Shown in pieces: positions 24,772 to 32,535 of a stretch of DNA of 64,000 bases. Position numbers and translations under genes: made by a program. Source of the stretch: Streptomyces fagopyri (GTDB lineage: Bacteria > Actinomycetota > Actinomycetes > Streptomycetales > Streptomycetaceae); contig NZ_CP045643.1 in NCBI RefSeq assembly GCF_009498275.1, forward strand, positions 1,488,001-1,552,000, written 5' to 3'. Below the pieces are notes generated by a model. That model searched no databases, was not told the DNA's origin, and saw only the letters and a program-made list of their open reading frames with translations. How positions within the stretch are numbered: the stretch's first letter is position 1; every line of letters starts with the position of its first letter.

Positions 24772-25683
24772 ATGGATACCCTCCACACCGATAGATCGGC
24801 GATCGCTCCGTCACAGGCTGCCCGCGTGGACCGGACCCCGCATTCGCCTGTGCCGGCTGAGTCCATACCGCGCGACACCGTGGCGTTCGTGCTGCAGGGC
24901 GGTGGCAGTCTGTGTGCGTCGCAGGTCGGTGCGTTGCGGGCGCTGACGCAAGCGGGAATCACACCCGACCTTGTCGTGGGGTCCTCAGCAGGCGCGCTCA
25001 ACAGCGTCGCGTTCGCCGCCGATCCGAGCATCCAGGGAACCGACCGAATGGAAGCTCTGTGGCTGGGCATCAAGCGCCGGCACGTCGCGCCGATTTTCGT
25101 CCCGACCCTGGTCAAAGCCTTGGTGGGCCGGGAGGAGGCGGCGGTCTCGAACGCGGGACTGCGGCAGTTTCTTCGGCATCGGATGGGCGTCAAGCGGCTC
25201 GAGAGCGGCGTCATACCGGTGCACGTCGTGGCGACGGATATAAAGACCGGCGCTGCGGTCGTTCTCTCTCAGGGCGACGCGGTTTCGGCACTGCTCGCCT
25301 CAGCCGCCTTCCCCGGCCTCTACCCTCCGGTACGAATCGGGAAGCACCGCCTCATCGACGGCGGCGTGTCGGCGGACACGCCCGTGCGCCAGGCGGAAGC
25401 ACTCGGCGCGAGCACCATCTATGTTCTACCCGCAGCGATCACGCAGCCGACGGACCGCCACACTCATGCTGTTCTCCTCGCCGCCTGCCGCGCCGTGGGC
25501 CACATCCTGGATGAGCGCGAGCGGCGCGACGTCGCGACAGTCCGCGGGACAGTTGTACGGCTGCCGTCCCCCGTTACCCCTGTGGGCAGTCTCATCGATT
25601 TCCGGGACACCCGCCGCCTGATACAGGTCGGCCACTCGCTCACCTGGAACTGGCTCGCGCAGCACGCCGCGGCCATGGCGTGA
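24772..25683 (+). CDS. patatin-like phospholipase
   Basis: ATG 24772 (MDTLHTDRSAIAPSQAARVD) is chosen for GGAAGGAAGGGGG just upstream. The 303-residue protein shows the full patatin signature: the oxyanion loop VLQGGGSLCASQVGAL (about 41-56), the nucleophile elbow GSSAG (G-x-S-x-G, about 74-78) and the catalytic Asp in LIDGGVSADTPV (D-G-G, about 195-206). These Ser-Asp dyad enzymes cleave acyl chains from lipids. No signal peptide is seen, so it probably acts at the inner membrane face. It leads a four-gene lipid operon with a PAP2 gene 9 bp downstream. Confidence 0.92.
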   Translation: MDTLHTDRSAIAPSQAARVDRTPHSPVPAESIPRDTVAFVLQGGGSLCASQVGALRALTQAGITPDLVVGSSAGALNSVAFAADPSIQGTDRMEALWLGIKRRHVAPIFVPTLVKALVGREEAAVSNAGLRQFLRHRMGVKRLESGVIPVHVVATDIKTGAAVVLSQGDAVSALLASAAFPGLYPPVRIGKHRLIDGGVSADTPVRQAEALGASTIYVLPAAITQPTDRHTHAVLLAACRAVGHILDERERRDVATVRGTVVRLPSPVTPVGSLIDFRDTRRLIQVGHSLTWNWLAQHAAAMA

Positions 25684-25692
25684 GGATGCCCG

Positions 25693-26529
25693 ATGGTGAT
25701 CCTGCCTGCTTCTGTGCGACGTCTGCTTCCTCGCCCCTCAATGCCATCGATCGCACGCCGCGCGCTGCCGCGGTGGTGGGCGGAATTGCTGCTGGTGGGA
25801 ATGGTGTACGGCGTCTACGAGACCAGTCGTGGGCTGCAGCGGGGTTGGGATGCGCGTGCGGACCGCAACGGGCAGAGCATCCAGCGCTGGGAGAACGTCG
25901 TGCACCTGGCTCCGGAGCAGTCACTCAACGAGCTGCTGGATCGCCTTCCGGTCCTGGCCGTGCTCGCAGCGTACTTCTACGCCACCCTGCACTACATCGT
26001 CACGCCGGTTGTCCTGGTCTGGCTGTACCGGGCGCATCCCGGGCACTACCGAAGTGCACGCACCTGGCTGGCCGGCATGACACTGACCGCACTCATCGGG
26101 TATTGGCGCTTCCCGACCACGCCGCCTCGCCTGCTTCCCCACGCAGGCATCCACGACACCGTCGCGGATGTCGAGCAGTGGGGGTGGTGGAGCGGGCAGA
26201 CCAGCGCGCCGCAGGGACTGGGGGGGCTTATCAACGAGTATGCCGCCATGCCCTCACTCCACGTCGGATGGGCGCTGTGGTCTGGGTGGCTCCTCTTCCG
26301 GCACGCCCGCCACTGGAGCGTGGGGGGCCTCGGCCTCGCCTACCCCGTGCTGACCACCCTGGTCGTCGTTGCGACCGGCAACCACTTTCTTGCCGATGCC
26401 CTGGCCGGAGTCCTCCTCACCATGCTGTTCGGCAGCCTCACCGGCCTCGCCCGCGGGATCGGCCGACATGCCGTCGCTTCACGACATGCCGTCGCTTCAA
26501 AGAAGGCGGCCCGGCCACGTCCCGGCTGA
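25693..26529 (+). CDS. PAP2-superfamily membrane phosphatase/transferase
   Basis: The 278-residue protein has about six membrane segments (e.g. AELLLVGMVYGVYETSRG, LPVLAVLAAYFYATLHYIVT, LAYPVLTTLVVVATGNHFLA). The family's active-site parts are present: FPTTPPRLLP, AAMPSLHVGWALWSGW (the SxH motif) and TGNHFLADALAGVLL (GNH-x4-D). This subgroup includes inositol-phosphoryl-transfer and phosphatidic-acid phosphatase-like enzymes. ATG 25693 lies 9 bp after the patatin stop. The C-terminus contains a short direct repeat (RHAVASRHAVAS). Together with patatin it points to phospholipid turnover. Confidence 0.9.
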   Translation: MVILPASVRRLLPRPSMPSIARRALPRWWAELLLVGMVYGVYETSRGLQRGWDARADRNGQSIQRWENVVHLAPEQSLNELLDRLPVLAVLAAYFYATLHYIVTPVVLVWLYRAHPGHYRSARTWLAGMTLTALIGYWRFPTTPPRLLPHAGIHDTVADVEQWGWWSGQTSAPQGLGGLINEYAAMPSLHVGWALWSGWLLFRHARHWSVGGLGLAYPVLTTLVVVATGNHFLADALAGVLLTMLFGSLTGLARGIGRHAVASRHAVASKKAARPRPG

Positions 26530-26610
26530 CGATCGCCGGGACCACTGTCGAATCTTCAACCTGAGCAGACCGTCCACGTCCCCGCCCAAGCTCCCCCTAG
26601 GTAGTCCACC

Positions 26611-27189
26611 ATGACCTCTCTTCCCCTCCCCCCGCCTCCGGGCGACGGCAAGCACCTGTGCACCGGCCAACAGTCGCCGGACAGCGTCGGCGAAGAGGCC
26701 GACAGCTGGTTGTGCACTCGGCGTCGCGGCCAGGCATCCGTGCGACTGCCCTTGCGCCTGGTGGAATCCTTCCTCATCAGCCGCGACGGCAGAAAACCGG
26801 TCGAGGGGCTGGTGCGGTTTCAGATAGCGGAGAGCATCGAAAGACGCCGCTCCTGGTCACGACGGACAGAGCCTGGGAGCCAGCTCGCCGGATCCGCGGG
26901 GGAACTTCGGCTGGTCCGCCACCGCATTGCTCACAGCAGGGCCCCCCGGTTGCCCCTTGCCGTCCTCACGCTCAACGGCATCACCGACGTCACGCCCCTG
27001 GCGCGCCTCAGCATCGCCAACCCATTCCTCGTCTCTGTGGGCTCGGAACGAGGACGTGCCGCAGCCGCCGACCTTGACGTCCACTTCTTGGGACGCCTGT
27101 GGGATCTGGCCGTCGCGGAGCGCACGCGCTGCCAGCTCCACCTGGAAGGTTCATTCTCCGTCCTGCCTCACTGGCCGTCCCAGCCATGA
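26611..27189 (+). CDS. unknown protein coupled to the flippase gene
   Basis: The 192-residue product begins MTSLPLPPPPGDGKHLCTGQ and has a charged middle (RKPVEGLVRFQIAESIERRR) and a mixed C-terminal half (LAVLTLNGITDVTPLARLSI, DLDVHFLGRLWDLAVAERTR). No signal peptide, membrane segment or known motif is visible. The stop TGA at 27187-27189 overlaps the ATG of the next gene, which argues strongly that this frame is translated and coupled. By position it should serve lipid handling with its patatin, PAP2 and YbhN neighbours. A regulatory or adaptor role is a guess. Confidence 0.65.
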   Translation: MTSLPLPPPPGDGKHLCTGQQSPDSVGEEADSWLCTRRRGQASVRLPLRLVESFLISRDGRKPVEGLVRFQIAESIERRRSWSRRTEPGSQLAGSAGELRLVRHRIAHSRAPRLPLAVLTLNGITDVTPLARLSIANPFLVSVGSERGRAAAADLDVHFLGRLWDLAVAERTRCQLHLEGSFSVLPHWPSQP

Positions 27190-28355
27190 GTACGCCCTAC
27201 GAAGTTGAGGCGGGCCCCGCACCTGATCCGGACGCGATGGGCCGGTCTGAGCGGGCTCACCGGGTCAGCGGCTTCGTGCACCTGCCGCCTTTGCGGCGGC
27301 GCCGTGCGGTGATCGCAGGCAGCCTCGTGGCGGTGGTGAGCGCCGAGTTGGTGGTGGCCGCACCCTATGCGCGCCGGGCGGCGGATTCGCTGGTCCATGC
27401 CCAGATGACGTGGCTTCTGGTGGCCATCGCCAGTGAAACAGTTTCCATGATGATGTTCGCCCGCCTGCAGCGGTACACACTCAAAGTCGGCGGCCTACGC
27501 GTTGGGCTCGGTTCGGCCGTCGCCACCGTGTTCGCCGGTAACGCGGTGGGCGCGACCCTGCCCGGCGGAAGCCTGCTCTCGCTCACCTACCGCACACGCC
27601 GCATGCGTTCCTGGGGCGCAAGCGTCCCCCAGATCGGTTTCGTGCACGCCGCGACCGGTGTGCTGAGCACAATCGCGCTCGCCCTGCTGGCCGGCACCGG
27701 TCACATCCTCAGCGGCGACAGCTCTCAGCTCCTCTCCATCGCCATCCAGATAGGGGCGATCTGCATACTCACGAGCGCCGCGCTCGCCTTGGTCCACCAC
27801 CCCGTGGTGCTGCGGCGGCCTGCGCGTGCCCTCCTGCGGCTGCTCCACCGATCGCGCCGCAGCGCAGCCGTGCAGACGTCGGCCGACCGGTTGCTCAACG
27901 AGCTGGCCGCCATAGCTCCTTCGGCCCGGTTTTGGATACATGGCCTCGGCCTGGCCCTTTTCAACTGGGGTGGCGATTTCCTGTGCCTGCTCGCGGTGTG
28001 CCATGCCGTCGGAGCACCGCCTGACCTGAGCACGGCACTCTTCGCGTACGTCGCAGGGATCACTGCCGCGTCAGCGATTCCGCTGCTGCCCGCAGGGATC
28101 GGCGTTCTCGACGCGGCTCTGGTTCTCACGCTGCACCACGGTGGGATGCCAGTCAGCGCCGCCGCGGCCGCGAACCTCCTCTATCGGATGATCACCCCTG
28201 GACTGGTCAGCATGGCCGGATGGGCCCTGCTCGTTCAGCAGCGCCGGCGGCCAGCTCACCCCCTGTCCACACAAGGGTCCGGAGCCCGAGACGAAACCCC
28301 GCCGGCAAGCCCGGGTGCAACAGCCGAACCCGCCACAGATACCTGCAAGACATAG
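27186..28355 (+). CDS. YbhN/LPG-synthase-type integral membrane flippase
   Basis: ATG 27186 overlaps the upstream stop by 4 bp. The 389-residue protein has about eight membrane segments and belongs to the lysylphosphatidylglycerol synthase transmembrane / UPF0104 family. It carries the AVATVFAGNAVGATLPGGSL region, RMRSWGASVPQIGFVHAATG, and near the end IPLLPAGIGVLDAALVLTLH (the P-x-G-x-G-x-x-D/E signature). It ends with AAANLLYRMITPGLVSMAGW. Members flip or move lipids or polyprenol-linked sugars. No aminoacyl-transfer domain is fused. It is the last gene of the patatin operon. Confidence 0.88.
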   Translation: MSTPYEVEAGPAPDPDAMGRSERAHRVSGFVHLPPLRRRRAVIAGSLVAVVSAELVVAAPYARRAADSLVHAQMTWLLVAIASETVSMMMFARLQRYTLKVGGLRVGLGSAVATVFAGNAVGATLPGGSLLSLTYRTRRMRSWGASVPQIGFVHAATGVLSTIALALLAGTGHILSGDSSQLLSIAIQIGAICILTSAALALVHHPVVLRRPARALLRLLHRSRRSAAVQTSADRLLNELAAIAPSARFWIHGLGLALFNWGGDFLCLLAVCHAVGAPPDLSTALFAYVAGITAASAIPLLPAGIGVLDAALVLTLHHGGMPVSAAAAANLLYRMITPGLVSMAGWALLVQQRRRPAHPLSTQGSGARDETPPASPGATAEPATDTCKT

Positions 28356-28518
28356 CCGCGGCGCCACAGCCGGCCTCGGGGAGGCATCGCCGGACCTCAC
28401 GAGGCATGTCACGTCCGGTGTCCCAGCGGTCGCATCACTGCCGTACAGCAACCTCGACCGCAGCCAAGGCACCGGCCGCCCACACGGTGGTGAGCACGGA
28501 TCCGGCCCTGATGTAAAG

Positions 28519-28540
28519 AAAACGAATATTCGGCTTGACC
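28519..28540 (+). promoter_or_regulatory. second TetR-type operator with -35 box
   Basis: CGAATATTCG at 28523-28532 is a perfect 10-bp palindrome inside AAAACGAATATTCGGC, followed at once by TTGACC. Compared with 24681-24702 only a few bases differ, and the box-to--35 distance is identical. The downstream -10 is weak. Confidence 0.65.
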
Positions 28541-28574
28541 CGCGTGCGCGGCGACAGCAGACTGGAACTGAAAT

Positions 28575-28594
28575 AAAATGATCGTTCGTATTTT
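28575..28594. promoter_or_regulatory. additional operator-like inverted repeat
   Basis: AAAATGATCGTTCGTATTTT has complementary outer arms (AAAAT/ATTTT) around a GTTCG half-site. It overlaps the leader just before the chosen start at 28608, so a bound repressor would also block there. Confidence 0.4.
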
Positions 28595-28607
28595 GTGGAG
28601 TAAGATC

Positions 28608-29795
28608 ATGAAATCCTTGTCGAGGGGACGGCTCTCCTTGCGCCGGACTGTCATCGTCACAGTGGCCTTGCCGCTGGTTATCTCGCTGGCCGTGATGGCG
28701 TACGCATGGCCCGCATCACGCATCGAACCGCGCGACCTGCCGGTAGGCATCGTCGGTACGAGCACGGCCAGCCAGAACGCGATCGAAGGCCTGACACACA
28801 GCAGGCCGGGCGGATTCGACTTCCACCTCTACCCCGACCAGGCATCCGCACGTTCCGCGATCAAAAACCGGGAGATCTACGGTGCCTTCGCCATCACCGC
28901 GCGCAACGTCACAGTGCTGGAGGCCAGTGCCGCAAGTGCGACCGTGGCTCAGATACTCACCACAGCCGGCCAGCAACTCGGCTCCCACGCAGGCACATCG
29001 CCCACGCCAGCCGCTGGCACGTCCCACCGGTCCACTCCCGGCAAAAACCTGGCCACCCCAGCCCCCAAGGCCCGTGTCCGGACGGTGGACGTCGTACCCA
29101 CCTCTGCCGACGACCCACGGGGCGTGGTCTTCAACTCGGCGCTCCTCCCCCTCACCATGTGCAGCATCCTTCTCGCAGCGTTCATCGCAATGTCCGGTGC
29201 GCGGATGCCTGTGTACCGTCGGATCGCCGACCTCGCCATCGCATGCGTGGCAGTGAGCCTGGCCGCCTACTTCGTTGCCCAAGGCGTCCTCGGGGCCCTG
29301 CCCCACGAGCATGTGGCCACCTGGGGATCCCTGGCACTGATGATGTTTGCCATCAGCGCAACCGCCGTTGGCCTGATCACTCTGGTCGGTTCCGCAGGGC
29401 TGGGGATCAGCGCCGCACTCATGGTCTTCGTAGGAAACCCGTTCTCCGGCAGCACCTCCGCACCCGAGTTGCTCCCCAAAGCAGTCAACGACATCGGCCA
29501 GTGGCTGCCGCCTGGCGCCGGCGCGAACCTCCTGCGCAGCACGGCCTACTTCGACGGCAACGGATCGGCAGGCCACATCGCTGTCCTCATTCTGTGGAGT
29601 CTGCTAGGGCTGGCAGCCATCGCTCTCGGCCGCCGCCGCACCCCCGCCGTCGCGAACGAGTCGCGCGCGGAAGCGCTTGCCAGTGCCGACGGCACGAAAG
29701 AAGCCCCCTCGGCCGTGGACGAATCCGCGACAGCGCTGTCGCCTTCTCCGCTCGGCCGTCCGCACTCGCACGCCCAGCACGCAGCACACGGCTAA
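28608..29795 (+). CDS. ABC-2-like membrane protein
   Basis: ATG 28608 (MKSLSRGRLSLRRTVIVTVA) is preferred since GTGGAG lies 7 nt upstream; ATG 28578 lies inside an operator-like repeat. The 395-residue protein has one N-terminal membrane segment (VIVTVALPLVISLAVMAYAW), a ~150-residue external part, then about five more segments. Examples are LLPLTMCSILLAAFIAMSGA, WGSLALMMFAISATAVGLIT and IAVLILWSLLGLAAIALGRR. The topology resembles ABC-2-type permeases or YhgE/Pip-like proteins. No ATPase is next to it. It probably belongs to the TetR regulon. Confidence 0.8.
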   Translation: MKSLSRGRLSLRRTVIVTVALPLVISLAVMAYAWPASRIEPRDLPVGIVGTSTASQNAIEGLTHSRPGGFDFHLYPDQASARSAIKNREIYGAFAITARNVTVLEASAASATVAQILTTAGQQLGSHAGTSPTPAAGTSHRSTPGKNLATPAPKARVRTVDVVPTSADDPRGVVFNSALLPLTMCSILLAAFIAMSGARMPVYRRIADLAIACVAVSLAAYFVAQGVLGALPHEHVATWGSLALMMFAISATAVGLITLVGSAGLGISAALMVFVGNPFSGSTSAPELLPKAVNDIGQWLPPGAGANLLRSTAYFDGNGSAGHIAVLILWSLLGLAAIALGRRRTPAVANESRAEALASADGTKEAPSAVDESATALSPSPLGRPHSHAQHAAHG

Positions 29796-29854
29796 ACAGA
29801 CGCCCGTTCACGCGTGAGACCGCGTCAGCAAGTGACTACAGCGAAGAGCAAGGA

Positions 29855-30940
29855 ATGAGCACCATGCCGTCGAAGTCCGCGGCGCACTGTGAAGCCCTGG
29901 GTGAAGCGGAAGCGGCATTTTACGAGGCACGTGGCCAGATGCACGGGGTCGCCCTCCGGATACTCGGCAGCGCAGGTGAAGCGGATGACGTCCTCCAGGA
30001 GGCCTGGATTCGTTGGCAGAACCACGACCGGTCCACGGTAAAGAACTCGCAGGCCTTCCTCACCACGATGGCCACAAGACTCGCGATCAACGTACGGCAA
30101 TCCGCCAAGGCCCGCCGGGAGGCTTCCGCCGGTCTGTGGCTGCTGGACCAGGCGGACAACCTGAGCGACCCCGCGCTAGCGTCGGTCCACCACGAAGCCG
30201 TCGAAGCAGCCGTACTGATACTCATGGACAAACTCACACCGGCCCAGCGCGCGGCGTACGTGCTCCGGGAGGCGTTCGACTACCCATACGAGCAGATCGC
30301 CTCGATCCTCGGCTGGTCGCCAGCCGGGGCACGCCAACTGGTCAGTCGGGCCCGCAAGAACCTGGCCAGGGAAAAAGAATCCACTGCCGCGGCCACGAAC
30401 CACCAGCCGTTCTTGACGGCGTTCGTTGAAGCCGCCCACACGGGAGACGTCAACGACCTCGAAGAACTGTTCGTGGAACAGATCAGCTCGCCCTCCGGCA
30501 GTGAGGACGTCGCGCGCGCAGCGCAGTTCCCTGCCGACGAAAGTCCCTACGGTGCAACCGGTCCAAGCAGTGGACAGCACCAAGCTTCGCCACGATCCAG
30601 CCGCGGCAAGCGAACCACCGGGAGCGGGGGGTGCAGGACCGCATACCAGGTGCCAGAGCACGGCGACAGCGATCAGCTTCTGGAGGCGCCGCGGGCCACG
30701 GTCGAACCCCGCATGTCCATCCTCCGCAGGCCGGCCGAAGCCGCGATGCCGCAAGTCAGCCGCATCTGCGGGTCAGCCCTAAACACGACACCCTGCACCG
30801 CGACGCCTGCCGGACAGACGTCGCAAGGTGATCACATGTGCGATGCCCCGGCTGCCACGCAGGCCACCGGCCGAAAGGACGCACCCCGTGACCTGGCCAA
30901 TGCCTCCCCGGTATTGCGGACTCAACGAAGGCCGGAATAA
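29855..30940 (+). CDS. ECF41-like sigma factor with degenerate C-terminal domain
   Basis: ATG 29855 opens the frame, but ATG 29864 (MPSKSAAHCEALGEAEAAFY) is better spaced from AAGGA. Sigma region 2 (GVALRILGSAGEADDVLQEA, AWIRWQNHDR) and region 4 (LTPAQRAAYVLREAFDYPYE, QIASILGWSPAGARQLVSRA) are clear. The linker FLTAFVEAAHTGDVNDLEEL is that of ECF41/SigJ sigma factors, which continue into a SnoaL-like domain of ~110 residues. Here that domain is not recognisable: after about 30500 the frame stays open to 30940, but the sequence is unrelated. The regulatory domain seems lost. An NAD(P)-binding gene follows, as usual for ECF41 loci. Confidence 0.75.
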   Translation: MSTMPSKSAAHCEALGEAEAAFYEARGQMHGVALRILGSAGEADDVLQEAWIRWQNHDRSTVKNSQAFLTTMATRLAINVRQSAKARREASAGLWLLDQADNLSDPALASVHHEAVEAAVLILMDKLTPAQRAAYVLREAFDYPYEQIASILGWSPAGARQLVSRARKNLAREKESTAAATNHQPFLTAFVEAAHTGDVNDLEELFVEQISSPSGSEDVARAAQFPADESPYGATGPSSGQHQASPRSSRGKRTTGSGGCRTAYQVPEHGDSDQLLEAPRATVEPRMSILRRPAEAAMPQVSRICGSALNTTPCTATPAGQTSQGDHMCDAPAATQATGRKDAPRDLANASPVLRTQRRPE

Positions 30941-31050
30941 CCAAGCTTGATCGGCCCAAGCGCCACGGCCGCGCGCACGGAAAAGAAGGAACCACCGGCA
31001 GCGGCGCTTCTCCGACAAGGTACGTAGTGAGCGCGCTCACGAGCGGTCAC

Positions 31051-31078
31051 GTCACATTCAACAGGGCTGCGCTGTCGT
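31051..31078 (+). promoter_or_regulatory. possible ECF41-type promoter
   Basis: GTCACA at 31051-31056 resembles the TGTCACA -35 element reported for ECF41 sigma factors. GTCGT at 31074-31078 could contain the CGTC-like -10, though its spacing is not ideal. It lies 37 bp upstream of the NAD(P)-binding gene. Confidence 0.35.
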
Positions 31079-31114
31079 GTACTTGAACAGCGCTTACCTG
31101 GGACAGGAGCAGTC

Positions 31115-31864
31115 ATGAAGATCGCAGTGGCCGGCGGTACGGGAACCGCCGGACAGTACGTCGTGGAAGTGCTACGGAATCGCGGGCACGCGCCGGTGGT
31201 GTTGTCCCGCAGGCAGGGTGTCGACCTGCTCAGCGGGTCCGGACTGGATGCGGCACTGGCCGGTGCCGAGGCGGTCGTCGACGTCAGCAACGTGACAACG
31301 ATGCGCAAGTCCGTCGCCGTGGACTTCTTCGACAGGGCGGGCCGGCATCTCATCGGCGCGGCGGAGCGGGCGGGTGTGCGCCATCTCGTGACGCTGTCGA
31401 TCGTGGGGATCGACAGGGTCAAGAACCCGTATTACGCGGGGAAACTCCGCCAAGAGGAGATCGTCCGCAGCGGAACGGTGCCGTGGACCGTGCTGCGGGC
31501 CACGCAGTTCCACGAATTCGCGGAGCAAATGCTGGACACCCTGCCCGGACCGATCGCAACGGTGCCCATGGGGCGCGTCCAGCCCGTCGCCGTCCGGGAG
31601 GTGGCCGAAGCCCTCGCCGACCTCGTCGTCACGACACCGCACGGCATGGCACCCGAGATCGCCGGCCCCCGGGTGGAGTCGCTGGTCGACATGGCCCGGC
31701 GCCGGATCGCCGCAGGAGGCGTACGCAGACGCCCCGTCCTGCCCTTGTACCTCCCCGGCGGGATGAACAGCGGTGGCCTGCTGCCGACCAGCGCGGGACC
31801 CCGCGGCACCCAGAACTTCACCGACTGGCTGAGCGAGCAAAAGACCACCGGCACACGACACTGA
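31115..31864 (+). CDS. NAD(P)-binding atypical SDR / NmrA-like protein
   Basis: ATG 31115 follows GGGACAGGAGCAGTC. The 249-residue protein begins MKIAVAGGTGTAGQYVVEVL, a Rossmann nucleotide-binding loop (G-G-T-G-x-x-G). It continues DVSNVTTMRKSVAVDFFDRA, GVRHLVTLSIVGIDRVKNPY and RSGTVPWTVLRATQFHEFAE, as in the atypical SDR/NmrA group, where the YxxxK dyad is modified (YYAGKLRQEE). Genes of this type are regular partners and targets of ECF41 sigma factors. The substrate is unknown. Confidence 0.9.
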   Translation: MKIAVAGGTGTAGQYVVEVLRNRGHAPVVLSRRQGVDLLSGSGLDAALAGAEAVVDVSNVTTMRKSVAVDFFDRAGRHLIGAAERAGVRHLVTLSIVGIDRVKNPYYAGKLRQEEIVRSGTVPWTVLRATQFHEFAEQMLDTLPGPIATVPMGRVQPVAVREVAEALADLVVTTPHGMAPEIAGPRVESLVDMARRRIAAGGVRRRPVLPLYLPGGMNSGGLLPTSAGPRGTQNFTDWLSEQKTTGTRH

Positions 31865-32017
31865 GAGCGGTCGAACCAGTCGCCACCTCACGAGCGGGCC
31901 CGGACCCTGGCGCAAACCGCGCCCGCTCGATTTCGACCCGTCAAGGAGGGCTCTGCCAGCTGCCCCGGCTGATCTACGCGATCAAGTCGTCCGCCGGGAG
32001 CGACTCTGTTTCTCGGA

Positions 32018-32390
32018 TCATGTGCGAAGCCAGATGATGAGGGCGGGGGTGACGGTGCCGAGGTAGGTGTAGGCCCGTTTCTCGTAGCGTGTGGCGACGG
32101 TGCGGAAGCCTTTCAGGCGGTTGATGGCACGCTCGACGGTGTTGCGTTTCTTGTAGCCCTCGCGGTCGAACCCGGCGGGTCGGCCTCCGTGAGAACCGCG
32201 GGCATGGCGGTGTCTGCGCTGGTCGAGCCGTTCGGGGATGGTGTGCGATGTTTCGCGTTGTCGCAGGTAGCGGCGGTTTGCGATGGACGTGTAGGCCTTG
32301 TCGGCCAGGAATTGGTCGGGTGCGGGGCCGGCCGACTCCGATGCGGGGCACGGACAGCCTCGGAGGGCCATTTGCGCCCGGTGTCCGGGG
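32018..32390 (-). mobile_element. IS5-family transposase, C-terminal remnant
   Basis: The minus strand reads VPRIGVGRPRTRP in one frame. After a frameshift near 32325 it continues DQFLADKAYTSIANRRYLRQ, then RETSHTIPERLDQRRHRHAR, GGRPAGFDREGYKKRNTVER, AINRLKGFRTVATRYEKRAY and ends with IIWLRT. This is the catalytic C-terminal half of an IS5-group DDE transposase, with the glutamate in NTVERAINRLK. The N-terminal half and the inverted repeats are missing. It marks the right border of the decayed region. Confidence 0.9.
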
Positions 32391-32535
32391 TGATGCTCGA
32401 CGGGGCACAGCAGAGGCGGAGGGGCGTCCTCGTACCGGGTGTGCTCGGGCGACCCCGACCCCGACGACGCGGCGAGGTGCCGTGGCCGTCGTCGTGCGCC
32501 CGCCGGGGATCAGCGGGACGGCTCTTGGCCCACCC

